Assembly (NCBI GenBank): GCA_003550305.1
Contig: QKYT01000124.1
Span: forward strand, 161,018-188,929
Source of the DNA: Glomus cerebriforme
Taxonomy: Eukaryota; Glomeromycota; Glomeromycetes; Glomerales; Glomeraceae
Length of the DNA: 27,912 bases
Direction: 5' to 3'
Shown here: one piece after another, positions 10,382 to 21,942 of the stretch
Layout: each line of letters starts with the position of its first letter
Position numbering within the stretch: the stretch's first letter is position 1
Notes under the pieces: model-generated
Databases searched by the model: none
What the model was told of the DNA's origin: nothing
The model's input: only the letters and a program-made list of their open reading frames with translations
Position numbers and translations under genes: made by a program

Positions 10382-10796
10382 AATGTATGCCAGGTTTGTG
10401 ACGCAGCTAGCCGATGTGACGCAACAAAAAATCATAAAAGAAAAATTTTTTATATTAACATATAACCTTTAAAAGTTACTAAATATACCTAATTTCGGCT
10501 GCTCTGCAAGTTTACTTAGAGTGCCAAAAGCAATTTTAAATATCATTATTGACTTATTTGACAAAAATTTTATTTTCNTCAAATNCATTTTTNGAAATNA
10601 TNAGCAAANANGGTAAAATTAATCATTTATATGTAAAGTCAAAAATGGCATTTTAAACCTTCTTTCAAAGTATAAGTAAACTTGCAGAGCAGCAGAAATC
10701 ACATCTACAGTAAAATTTTAAAAACTTTATGTTAGAGAAAAAATCTGTTATGTATTTTTTTTGAAAAATTGCTACACCACAAACCTGGCACACATT
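10382..10796. mobile_element. Foldback/MITE-like element with nested inverted repeats
   Basis: The outer arms 10382-10400 and 10778-10796 are inverted copies (AATGTATGCCAGGTTTGTG, one mismatch in 19). A second, inner pair is a perfect 21 bp inverted repeat at 10498-10518 and 10673-10693 (core GCTCTGCAAGTTTACTTA). The centre is AT-rich with a cluster of ambiguous bases (10578-10611). Similar CTTATTTT-containing sequence lies just outside both ends (near 10360 and 10810), but I cannot define a clean target duplication. There is no coding sequence. It probably forms a long hairpin when single-stranded. Confidence 0.7.
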
Positions 10797-10944
10797 CAAG
10801 GGGTGCCTTATTTTGCTATATTTTTATTTCAAATGCAGCCTTTTAATACTAAGATTAATGAATTCCAGACATTAACTTCCAGCATAAAAATATAAAGATA
10901 CACATGATATATTATTATATAATTATATTATTCAACTTTTTCAA

Positions 10945-13900
10945 AGTAGGTGTATTGGTTGGCTTGGAGATAATTATATTACTTATGAGAAATAATTTAT
11001 TGAGTAGGTTATATCACTTATATGGTATATAAATCTACATTTAGAAAAGTTACACTCAAGAGGATGTCAACTTCTATTATTATTTAAATCTTTTCCAGTA
11101 TATCAATAAAATGGTATTATAATGAATACTATTAAAAAATGAAGAAAAAAAAAATCACAACTTACATGCCTAGAACTTTTTCAATTAGCTAATTCTATAG
11201 AGCTTTCTTTAACTGAATCTTGGGCATCTAAAGATTCTTGGCAAGAAGTTGTATCAAATATCTTTGAATTTACATTTATAATGAAAAAATACTTCAATCA
11301 TCTTAAAAATACTAATAATAATATGAAAACCCTTTATAAGAATGAACATCCAGCACATAAACTATTTACTAACTGTAATGTTTAGCTTATCTTTAAATGT
11401 AATGAAAGGAAAGTTGATTCAAGATATCATAGTTTAGATTTTGATTTTACAAATAGAGAATTATTTGATTTTATTGATCTTAATTTTTATGTATCAGATG
11501 ATCCTATAAAGAAACATAATTTTATTCGTGATATTTAACTATCTATACTTATAGGATTACGTAAGTGAGATTCTTTTTTTTTAAAAAATTTATACTTCAT
11601 ATTAAAAAGAATTATTTAATTAAAAATATTCATTTTCTTTAAATATTCCCATAGTAATTATCTTGGAATGCTAAATTTTATATGGAGAGAATCTGATGTC
11701 AAAGATATTAACAAAGATTATGAAATTCTTAAAGCACAGATGATTATTCATATCAATGACCTAATACCAGTATATTACACAAGACAAATGAGAAAAATAT
11801 ATTTTAAAAAGTATAATAAGCATAATTAATTCATAATATAAATTTTTTTCTTAAATAAAAACTTAATAAAGCTTTTTTTTAATATTCTCTAGTTTGTAAT
11901 CTTTCAAAATCAGTGCTTAGAATGCTATATTATGATTTAACTGATAATGCTTTATTAGCAAATGATCAATTATGTAAAAAGATAAAAGAAAGATTATGTC
12001 TCATGATGTTATTAGAAAATCCTTCTATAATAATTGACTTACGGACTAATAATGAATTTCAAGGATCAAAGTTTGATATATTTTGGGATGAATTTGACAG
12101 ATATTTTAATGAATTATTAAATAATTTTATTTTTGTATTGTACAATTAATAATTTATATTAATATTATATTTATTTATTTTTAGTATAATAATACAGTTG
12201 TTAATGAATGATGAGCAGATACAGTATTATATATTCTATATACTAGTATATCTATTTGGAAATTATGAGATAAAATAGTTATATATTTAAACACAAAATA
12301 TCAGGGATCACCTCTGCCAGATGATGTTACAATTCCATCAGAAGAGTGGATAAGATTGAATTTGCATCATCCAACACATATATTACTAAGGTTATGCAAT
12401 ACACTAAGCATTTTAATGTAAAATACAAGGTGCAATCATGATTGTTACAAAAATCCAGTAAAGATGAGCATTATTGTCACACTCTATTTAAATGTGAATG
12501 TGAATTTAATATCAAATATTGAGATTATGCATGTTTTATTTTAGCCAATGATAAATATAAGGTGCTTATTAATAAGAATATATTAGTATCTATAGGCGTT
12601 CACAATAAAAAGATTTTAGCACCAGCTAAGAAGAAATTATAGCCACAGATTATAACTTTATTAAGCTGTCATTAATACTATCTGTTACTTTATTTATTAA
12701 TATACCATTTGATATATCTGAATCTTTTTATGATAGGAAAGTATATGTTAGTCTTAAGGATGCTGTTTTCCAACCAAGCAAGTAGTATATTAAGGCATTT
12801 AATAAAATTTTCTAATCTCATAAATTGCTAATATCATAACTGACCCTTACCTTCAATATTATTATTACTCTATACTGATGGAGATCCTGATCACAGATAT
12901 ACTTTTGGATTAGTTCAATTAGCACTAATATATTTGTTTTTGGCAGAAAATTTTGATATGTTAATTGCAGTTAGAACAGCTCTACATTACAGTTAGTATG
13001 ATCCTGCAGAAAGGATTATGAGTGTAATTAACTATGAACTTTAAGGTATTGCTATAGAGAGAGAGAAAATGCTTGAGAAATATGAAAATGAATTTGAAGC
13101 TCTAAAAACATTAGAGGATATATACGAAAAAACAAAAAGTAATCCATATTTAAAAGCAAAATTAGAAAAATATATTATAACAGTTCAAGAATTGCTTTGT
13201 GAATATACAGAACATTTGGTTTAGAAGGATGAAGTATTTGGAATTAAAAATCCTACGTCTAATTCAGAAATTGATGAAATGTTTAAGGTAATATTTTTTT
13301 TATTATTAAAAATCAGGTTATTGCTTTATGTTTATTAATAATTTTATTTATTATATAAATTAAGAATATATTGCAAATTGATTTCACATTGACTAAAGAT
13401 AAAACTATTTAGCAACAATTGCAAAAATACAAGTCTCTAGTAGAATTTATTAAAACTCATTGTCAAGAGAGAACATATTTATTTCAGATAATAAAGTTAC
13501 TTCATTCAAAATATTTAATTCTGAATATTTATATTTTTATAATTTTTTAATTAAAAAATGTAATTAAGCTTCCTGTAAAGTATGTTATCCTGTCAAAATG
13601 CCAATTGATGTCTTTCAAAATTTATATTTTTTGTTAAATCCAGTATTATCATAAGGTATTTTTAGTAATGCTTTATTTTTACAAATAAATTTATTATTAA
13701 AGTACTAATTTTTGAATAAATAATTCAGATCATTATGAAACATTTGTGAATTTATATAGTAAACCATAACAGAAAAATTCTGTTCTTTTCTAATTAACTT
13801 AAAATTTAAAGTTAAGTTAGCATCAACTAATATCCTTATTTCTGCCAAAATTAGGAATTACATAAAATGTAATTCTTGTGAAAAAATATGATGCCTTTAT

Positions 13901-14264
13901 AGTGATTCTCAATTAATAGAATAACAAAAAGAAGATTTAGAATTGGTAATACAAACTTACACATATTTATATTAAACATCAGATAATCATAATTTGATTC
14001 AAAAGATTTTTGTTAGAGTTCAAATTTCCTGTAATTTACCTATTGAATTGCTTTATTATATTTCAAAAAAAAGTAGAAAATATTTCTATCTGCTATTGGT
14101 GTAGTGTGAATAATGATTTTATAGCTGTATCTCAAAATTTACAAGAAAATTTTAAGTTAGTATATCCATTATGTAATACTTGTAATAAAAATGGAAAATC
14201 ATTTTATAAACAATTGGAAAATAAGATTAATAGGAAAAAAAGAAAAATTAATCATATTAATTAA
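10945..14264 (+). pseudogene. Decayed full-length transposon gene (DDE/integrase-like family)
   Basis: Ordered fragments run along the plus strand: CIGWLGDNYITYEK, YINLHLEKLHSRGCQLLLLF, CLELFQLANSIELSLTESWA (about 11165-11230), NYLGMLNFIWRESDV (from 11657), IPSEEWIRLNLHHPTH (about 12330), LYTDGDPDHRYTFGLVQLAL and AERIMSVINYEL (12870-13045), then a C-terminal Cys-rich tail, CYWC...YPLCNTCNKNGKSF, ending at 14264. It matches a long transposon-encoded family I associate with Glomeromycotina; YTDG-PDHR may belong to a DDE-type catalytic region. Intron-like GTAAGT...ATAG (11561-11654) remains. In-frame stops include 11393-11395, 11536-11538, 13004-13006, 13042-13044, 13222-13224 and 13410-13412, several at expected Gln or Trp positions. 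An open stretch at 11913-12149 is one surviving exon, not a separate gene. Confidence 0.65.
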
Positions 14265-14294
14265 TTTTTCTCTAATAATAAAAATTTGGCTATA

Positions 14295-14491
14295 CAGTCA
14301 GACTTCTATATAGTCACATCTTATATAGTCACATCATATAAAATTTCTCTATATAATCACACCTTTGAAAAAACTAACTTATATAAAGATTATATAAAAA
14401 AAACCTTTATATAGTCACAACTCCTATATAGTCACATTTTTGGATTTTTTTACTATATAACCAACTTGGTGATTATAAAGAGGTTCCACTA
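14295..14491. mobile_element. pogo/Tigger-like MITE with TA flanks (197 bp)
   Basis: The left end TA-CAGTCAGACTTCTATATAG and the inverted right end TA-TAGTGGAACCTCTTTATAA are similar and both flanked by TA, as in pogo/Tigger-type elements. The inside holds repeated TATATAGTCACA(A/T) phrases in both orientations. It lies just after the end of the decayed transposon gene. The remainder up to 14790 is AT-rich and is the 3' flank of the kinase gene. Confidence 0.55.
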
Positions 14492-14790
14492 TATATGACT
14501 TTATATAAAAATCATTAGATTTTATAAAATTTTTTTTTTATTTGACCCCTTCTTTTCTTAAACTTTTATAAATGATGTAATGTAAAACAGAAAATTAACT
14601 AAAGTTAGTTCAGCTTAAATTAAATTTAATATAATTAAAACTATTTAATTTATTTATTAAAAATTTATTATTATTTAGTATATTTATTAGTTAGATTATT
14701 ATTTATATTATTAAAGTAATTTCAGAAAAATTAAAAGTATTTTATATATTAATAAAAAAATTAAGTAATCAAAAATTATATTGTAAAATA

Positions 14791-17700
14791 TTAATCTGAA
14801 TGTATTATATGTTGTAATAATAATTCTTTTACTGCTATACTATCACTAAATTTATTATTATTAAATTTTGAATTTTCTTCAAATTGCAATAATATTGCAA
14901 CATCATCACTAAATTCATTAAGATTATATTTAGATTTAGAAATTTTTTTTGTATAATTATTAAGTAATTGTGATGTATAAATAGCTTGAGGATGAATATT
15001 TGGTTGTTTATAAGAATAAAGATTTAATATTCTATATTTTTCTGCTTCTTTAAATTGTTTTATCATATCATAATACTGTTGGTTTTTTCTAAAATATAAT
15101 TCCTCATATAATTCTTCAAATGAAAATATTAATTTACTAATTTCAATAGCATTTGGTCTATTATTTGGATTTGAATCCCAACATCTTTTCATTAAATTAA
15201 TATAACATATTGGTGCTTCAAATTCATATATTTCAGGTCTAATTTCATTACATATTTTTAATGCTAAAATTTTATCATGAGCATAATTAGCAAAAGGTTG
15301 TTTTCCTGTTGCTACAAAATACATAATCATACCAAAACTATAAATATCTGCTGCTTGTGTATAAGGTTTTTCACTTAATACTTCAGGAGCAACATAAGGT
15401 AAAACTCCATAAATTTTTGTTTTATCTATATTACCAATTTTTCCACTTAATCCCATATCTGAAATACATATATTATTATTATTTATATCACTACTATTAG
15501 ACATAAATAATATATTTCCTGTATGAAAATCATGATGAACCATTTGATTTTGATGAATACTTGCAAGACTATCAATAATTTTAAATAATGCTTCTATTTT
15601 ATTTTTCCAATTAAAATTTTTATAATTTTTTTTCATCCAATTATTAAAATTTCCACCTTTTGCATATTCAAGAATCATAATATAATCTTTTGTATTTGGA
15701 TTTTGAGATATTCCATATATTTTAAGAACATAACTATATTTATTCATTGAATATGCTTTAATCTATTAATATAAAAAAAAATTATTAAAATAATCTTAAA
15801 AAAATAATTAAATTATATTTATAAAAAGAAAAAATGTATTTGTAACATCCTGTTATATGTCTTATTTGTAACAACTTTTTTTTATTTTTTTTAATAATAA
15901 ATTATTTTAAATGTTTTATAAATAAGATTTCTACATGTAAAATTTAATTTGGAAAACTTTTACTTAATGTAACAAAGACAGTTTCATAGATAAAATTTTA
16001 AGTTATAAGCAGTTTTTTGAAATTTTTTAAAAAAATTCTTGTTTTAATTACACAACTGATCTTTTATTTTGATTCGCTAAACTATTTACGTTACACCTGA
16101 TCTTAAATTTTAATTGGATAAAATTGAGGTTGTTATAAATAAGACACGTAACATGATGTTACAAATAGATTTATCCTTATAAAAATATTCATACCTCATT
16201 TAAAAATTCATAAGTAATATTTTGTGAATCAAATAAACATTTTAAAGCAACTTTTTTATTTGATATTCTTTCATATCTTTTTTTATTATAATTATATGTA
16301 TTATATATTAATGGTCCATCTTTCCATATTGCAGAATATATTGTAGAAAAACCACCTTGACCTATTTTTTTAATATTACTAAATTGTTCATATGGTATCC
16401 ATTCAAATATTATTTCATCTTCACTATCAATAACTAATTGTACTTCTTGAATAATATTATTAATTTTTTCATTTTTACTAATCCAATTTGTAAAATTTTT
16501 TTTTAAATAATCCATTTGACATAATTTACACCATTTATATGTTGTATTTATTTGATATTGTCTTTTATGCATTGCATTTATATCTTTTTTATTACAATTT
16601 TCACAATAATTATCTTGATGAATAATAATATAATCTTTTGTATTTGGATTTTGAGATATTCCATATAATTTAAGAATATTAATACTATTAATACTACGGT
16701 CAATTGAATATGTTTTAATCTAATATAAAAAAAATTATTAATAAAAGATAGCCTTTAAATTAAATGTATTAAAATTCATACCTCATTTAAAAATTCATCA
16801 GTATTATTTTGTGAATTATAAAAGCATTTTAAAGCAACTTTTTTATCTGATTTTCTTATCCATTTTTTTTCTTTATAATTATAATATAGTGGACCATCTT
16901 TCCATATTGCTAAGTATTCTGCAGCAAATTTGCTTTTATTCATCTCTTTAATATTATTAAATTTATTGTATGGTATCCATTCAATTATTATATCATCATA
17001 ATGTTTAATTTTTAATTGTAATTCTTGAATTAAGTTATCAATTTTTTCATTTTCACTAGTCCAGTTTGTAGAATGTTTTAAGTAATTTATTGGACATGAT
17101 TTACATAAACTAGAATATATATTAGTATATTTTTCGCCACATTTTTCACAATATCCATCTTGAAGAACCATTATATAATTTTTTGAAACTGGATTTTGAG
17201 ATATTCCATATATACTAAGAGTATTCTTATCATTCTTGTTGTAAATACTTGTTGGATATGTTTTAACCTATTAAAGAATAAAATGGTTTATTATTGTATT
17301 AAATTTATATATTTTTTAATATATTTATAATGAAGTTTCATACCTCATTTAAAAATTCATTAATGATTTGTGAGTTATGCAAACATTTTAAGGAAACCTT
17401 TTCATTGGATTGTCTCATTAATTTCTTCTTATCAACATTATAATATAATGGACCATCTTCCCATATTGCCGAATATATTGTAGAAAAATCATTTTTGTAT
17501 ATTTCTTTAACCTTACAGATCTGATTAAATGGTATCCATTCAAATACTTCTTCATAAAAATTACCAATGCTTAATTGCTGTTTTTGAATGAAATTATCAA
17601 TTTCTTCGTTTCCACTGGTCCAGTTTGTAAAATTATTTTTAAAATCATTTATTTGGCATGATTTACACCATTCGTAATTTATGTCTGTATATATTTCGTA

Positions 17701-18458
17701 ACAATTTTTACAATTATCATGATATAATTCTTGAAAAACCATAATATAATCCTTTGTATCTGGATTTTGAGATAAACCATATATATTACGATTATCCAAC
17801 AAATATGTTTTAACCTATCAATTTTTAAAAAATTAATAAAAATATGATTATGTTTAAAAAGTTTTAAATTTTGTAGGAAATTCATACCTCAACTAAAAAT
17901 TCATTAATATTGGTTTGTGAGCTATTTGAATTTGATAAACATTTTAAAGTAACATTTTCATCTGATAGTCTCGTCCATTCCTTTTCATCATCATCAAAAT
18001 GTAATGGACCATCCTTCCATATTGCTGAATATTCTGCAAAAACATCACTTTTGTTTATTTCTTTAATATCATTAAATTGATTGTATGATATCCATTCCAA
18101 TACTCTATCATAATATTTATTAATGTTCAATTGCATTTCTTGAATGAATTTATCAATTTCTTCATTTCCGCTAGTCCAGTTTGTAAAATTATTTCTTAAA
18201 TGATTTATTTCACACGGAGTACACCATTTACAATATGCATATGTGTATATTTCACCACATTTTTCACATTGCTCTGTAGTTTAAATCGAATTTCTTAGTA
18301 AAAGAACAATGTTAAAGGAAAAAAAAAAATTTTTAATTATTGCTACCTGATAATATGTTTTCTGCCTGACTTGATGTAGAAGAATGATCCTCCGAATATA
18401 TGCTATCATCTGAGAAGTTATCTTCTTCAAACTCTTCTATATCATTGTCTGACATCAT
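14791..18458 (-). CDS. TKL-type protein kinase with four tandem N-lobe/zinc-knuckle modules
   Basis: Six exons: 18458-18347, 18273-17888, 17814-17344, 17267-16782, 16719-16195 and 15762-14791, giving 983 residues; all junctions are GT-AG and in phase. An acidic, Ser-rich leader (SDNDIEEFEEDNFSDDS) precedes four copies of a module: CxxC...CxxC, TNW(T/I)S-NE-I, EWI(P/S)(Y/F), a beta1-beta3 region with AIW(K/E)DGPL, and a V-LKC Lys. Exons 3-6 start (I/V)K(T/A)Y followed by YG(I/L)SQNP. Only the last copy keeps the glycine loop IGQGGFSTIY (about residues 604-613, Lys645) and continues into a C-lobe: HHDFHTGN (736-743), DMG (762-764), APE (785-787), CWDSNPNNRP. The catalytic Asp and Asn are present, so activity is plausible. 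The substrate is unknown. The start may be either of two adjacent ATGs (18458 or 18455); the second has A at -3. The last intron holds a MITE. Confidence 0.88.
15839..16165. mobile_element. 327 bp MITE inside the last intron of the kinase gene
   Basis: About 38 bp terminal inverted repeats: TTTGTAACATCCTGTTATAT from 15839 and, inverted from 16165, TTTGTAACATCATGTTACGT, with about four mismatches over 38 positions. Both are flanked by TA (15837-15838 and 16166-16167), the target site of Tc1/mariner-type elements. The host intron (16194-15763) is 432 nt, while the other kinase introns are 62-76 nt; without the element and one TA it would be 103 nt. The interior is AT-rich with no ORF. Confidence 0.82.
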
Positions 18459-19648
18459 GAAAATGAAAAATTTTTTGAAAGTAAAAAAAGTTTAAAAATG
18501 CAAACTGCAGATCAAAAACTAATTTCTAATAATTTCCGATTTATATTGTAACTGTCACAATGAGACTAATGAAAATTACTATTACATATTTTTTGCGAAA
18601 ATTGACGCCGATCGTATCGATCGTATTTAAATACAACACTCATAATGTTCATAATAAACTAAATTGATTTTTAAATAATACGGGACACTACTTTTTTGAA
18701 AAAGTCCAAAGTGTTTATATGTCATGTTAAATACAAAATTCGAAAGTGTGATTTAAATATTATCTTGTTTGCAATATTTCAAAAAACCATCATTATGTAT
18801 CATTGGTCATAGTATAACGAAAATTTCTTCTACATACCTAAGTTTTGTGAATACTGATACACGTGACGATTTTGGTTAAATCGACAAATTTAATACTAAT
18901 TTTGTCACTTTATCCGAGATGAAATTTCTTGCCTGAAAAAATTAATATCATTCGAATTATCTAAATAGCCGGGTTCTAATTCTATTTTTTTTATTGGCCA
19001 ATAAAATTTCTTCAATCGGAAAAATATTTTATAATTATTGTGACACTCTAAACCCTAAGTAGTAAAACTAACATACAGTACATTATTGTAGATTTGTTCG
19101 CATTGACAATTTCTGACTGTTCCCTACTTCGTGTCATTCTTTTATTTTAACGATTAAACTTTCTATTTCCCTTATTCATAGATAAAAAAGGGAAGTGATG
19201 CCAAGTTGCCAAGCTTTTTCATAATTATTTCTAAAAAGGAATCTAGAATTGAAGAATCATGAGATTTTGTAATATATCTAAAAAATGTTAATCTAATTTA
19301 CAAAATTATCGACAGAAAAAGGTTATCAGTGATCACGATTACACAAAATTCATTAGGGACACGCGTGTTTTTTTCATAACTAGCACGCGTATCACGTATG
19401 ACGGCATTAGTTTATTGTATCAATTAACCAATCTTGGTATTTATTTAAAACGGCAATATGCAGATAAATTTAAAACTTCTTCTTACGTTAGAAACTTCCG
19501 TCTACGTTCAAACGAAAGTTTTTATCGAGACTTTTTTTTACCAAAAAATTTAATTTATAAATAAAACATATAACATATTAACGAATTTATATGTAAAGAA
19601 TTCCATTCAAAATTACCGAAAAAGAATTTCTTTATAAATAGAAAAAAA
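18459..19648. promoter_or_regulatory. Divergent intergenic region, kinase / TM198-like gene
   Basis: No gene is seen in these 1.19 kb. They lie between two divergently transcribed starts and hold candidate sites: a CACGTG E-box at 18860-18865; two ACGCGT motifs (MluI cell-cycle-box-like) at 19361-19366 and 19385-19390, about 0.26-0.29 kb upstream of the TM198-like start; and a CGATCGTAT direct repeat near 18609-18626. The 50 nt before 19649 are very A-rich. Function of the motifs is inferred from yeast homology only. Confidence 0.4.
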
Positions 19649-20920
19649 ATGAAAAAGAATAATAGGAAGAGTATAATATTACAGAAGAAAATTTATTTAA
19701 TTAATAGTATAATAATATTTGTATTACTGTTTAGTATATTTACAATAACGGCAGTAACAGCACAAGTGAATAATAATGATATATCGCAAACACCACAGCC
19801 AATACAAGTAGGTAGTACTAGTATTGAGAGAGAAGGAGAAGTTATTGGAGTTGAAAGAGAAGGAGAAGATTTACCTTCATTGCCACAACTACCAATAAAT
19901 ATTTCTTACGTAGACCCATATGCTAGTAAAAGTAAGTTAAAATTATATGTCAAAATAATAGATTTTTGAAAGTTAAATATGTATATTGTACTGACGGACC
20001 AACTATTTTTTTGCAAATTTCGACCAATAGCAAGAGGAAATGATTACCCCCTAGACGCTACTAGTTATTTAATGGGATTAACGTTAATAATATCGGGTAT
20101 TTTAAGCTTATTTCGAGGAAATAAGAATAAATGGTTATCAATATTTCTGGCCGCATTCTACGGAACATGTATGTACTTTTAGAAGTATTCTTATAATAAT
20201 ATATAACATATTTAGATCTAATTTAATTTAATAATTTGAATTTTTGTTTTTAAAAAAAACTTCTAACAAAGCTTTTTTTATTTCTCTCTTGATATAGGTA
20301 TAATATTGCTACTATTTATTTTAAAGTATCAGAATGTAACGAATCCAACATCAACCGTAAGATTTGTTTATTTTGTTATATGTACTGTAGCTGGTATAGC
20401 AGCAGGAATATTTTTTGTATGTTTATGGCCAGCAGGTAGAGTATTAGTGGGAGCATTTGGCGGATTTTCGTTTGCGATGATCTGCCTATTAACCCGAACT
20501 GATGGATTAATATCAAAGCAATTAATTAGGTATATATGGATAGGAATATGGATAATATTGAATGCAACATTAGCGGGTATACAACGATATTATCAATATG
20601 TTGCAATTATATCAACAGTAATGTCGGGATGTTATTCACTTATGCTGGGAACAGATGTATTTGCACGTGCGGGTATTTTAGCGTCATTTAAAACCTTTTG
20701 GGGTTATGACCAACCTGAAGATTATTTATATGTTGTTGATACAAATGTTATTATTATTTTGAGTACTATTGGACTTGTCGGTGGTACATTTGGTATTGGT
20801 GCTCAACTATTAGAATTATGGATGACTCAAAAGGACGAAAACTTTAATAATGATGATGATGATGAAACGACAAATGAGAAATCCAGTGTTTTTACAAAAA
20901 AATTGAAAAATATATTTTAA
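19649..20920 (+). CDS. TM7S3/TM198-like (DUF4203) multipass membrane protein
   Basis: Three exons (19649-19931, 20031-20168, 20298-20920) with donors GTAAGT and GTATGT give 347 residues in one frame. An N-terminal hydrophobic segment (about residues 15-38, ending AVTAQ) looks like a signal peptide. A short Pro/Glu-rich lumenal or extracellular stretch follows. Then come about seven membrane segments, including YLMGLTLIISGILSLF, FVICTVAGIAAGIFFVCLW, GRVLVGAFGGFSFAMICLL, IWIGIWIILNATLAGI and IIILSTIGLVGGTFGIGAQL. The tail is acidic (DDDDE) and then basic. Glycine-rich G-LLG/GAFGG-type helices and the seven-segment layout fit the TM7S3/TM198-like domain; the family's molecular role is poorly defined. 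The ATG follows an A-run and is the first in frame. The domain call is by eye. Confidence 0.78.
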
Positions 20921-21194
20921 AAATTTATATAAGGAAAATTTTTCAACTGAATACTGTATACATATTAAACCGTAAAAAATTCGGTTTTATCAAATTTAAA
21001 TTATGATCTGTGCATTTGAAACGAGAAAAAGAAGTGATAAACCCAGCGAGTTTTTACTGAGATTCTAACTGTGCTCTGCCGTCTACCAGCCATAACGAGC
21101 CACTCAATTAGCCACAGTAAACTGATGGCACATGCATAAAAAAAATTACTTCCAACTTCTTTCGTTTATTCAAACATATCACTCTTAATTGAAC
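20921..21194. other. Intergenic spacer, TM198-like gene to NDUFB4-like gene
   Basis: These 274 bp separate two genes on the same strand. The stretch 21035-21130 is markedly GC-richer than the AT-rich DNA around it (for example CTGTGCTCTGCCGTCTACCA) and may be 5' regulatory or leader sequence of the downstream gene. I see no ORF and no tRNA-like cloverleaf in it. Confidence 0.35.
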
Positions 21195-21635
21195 ATGGCA
21201 GGAGATAATTGTAAAATATCAATTTCTATTTTTTTAATAATTTCTTTTCTCAAATTAAACAAATTAAACAAATTATAAACTTTAAAATATGTATTTTGTG
21301 TAATAATATTTAAATATTAGCAGCATTAATTAAAAGTGCAGCAATTGAAAGATGGGGTATAATGCGTGCTAATGTTCACCGAAATTTTCGTTGGACAAGA
21401 TCAACTATTATTCCAGGATTTATTTGTTGCGTTGCTCTTCCTCTTGGTACATATGCTTTCTGTTTCGCTGAAGATGTAAGTTAGTGAAATAACTTTTTTT
21501 TTTTTAAAAAAAAATAAATAAAAGAGATTATATAACTTCAAAATATTAAAATTTTTTTTATAATTATAGTATAAATGGGATATAACTGCTATCCGTAAAG
21601 GTCAATCAAAAGAAGATATGAAAATAAAGCATTAA
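21195..21635 (+). CDS. NADH:ubiquinone oxidoreductase (complex I) NDUFB4/B15-like subunit
   Basis: Three exons (21195-21210, 21321-21475, 21570-21635) encode 78 residues starting MAGDNSALIKSAAIERWG. The short matrix-side N terminus is followed by RANVHRNFRWTR, one hydrophobic segment (IIPGFICCVALPLGTYAFCF, about residues 35-54) and a basic tail (YKWDITAIRKGQ). This layout - small N-terminal helix with an AL-rxxxxer pattern, FRWT-like motif, a single membrane helix and a lysine/arginine-rich C terminus - fits the NDUFB4/B15 accessory subunit of the complex I membrane arm. The first exon is only 16 nt and its donor (GTAAAA) is weak, so the extreme N terminus is the least certain part. The next gene downstream (SAP18) is convergent. 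Confidence 0.7.
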
Positions 21636-21942
21636 AAACGTATAGTTTATTAAAATTATTTTTAACAGTTTTTTAATCTATTTTAGTAAAAAAAAAACAT
21701 CAACAGCATTAATTGTATTACATATACTTGCAAGATTACTTTTATTTATATTTTCTCTTTATTTAACAGTAGTCACAATCTGAAAGATTTGGGGAAAAAA
21801 AGAATAAAGTTCAAGAATTAAAGAGAAATGTGTAAATATAATGCAATATAGTAGTCATATTATGTTAAAAAGATTAAAAAAGAAGAATGTAAAGAAATTT
21901 AAGTCCGTGAATTTTTTTCGAAAAGAAAAATCAATACATAAA
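21636..21942. other. Convergent 3' region, NDUFB4-like / SAP18
   Basis: 307 bp between two stop codons facing each other. It probably consists of the two 3' untranslated regions. A 28-codon hydrophobic open stretch (TALIVLHILARLLLFIFSLY) near 21695-21783 has no Met start and no good splice link, so it is not called as a gene. Confidence 0.4.

Noticed and set aside
10945..14264. Alternative genetic code (TAA/TAG read as Gln)
   Set aside because: Some stops replace Trp rather than Gln, frames also shift, and intact genes in the same window use TAA as a normal stop. Mutational decay explains all of this better.
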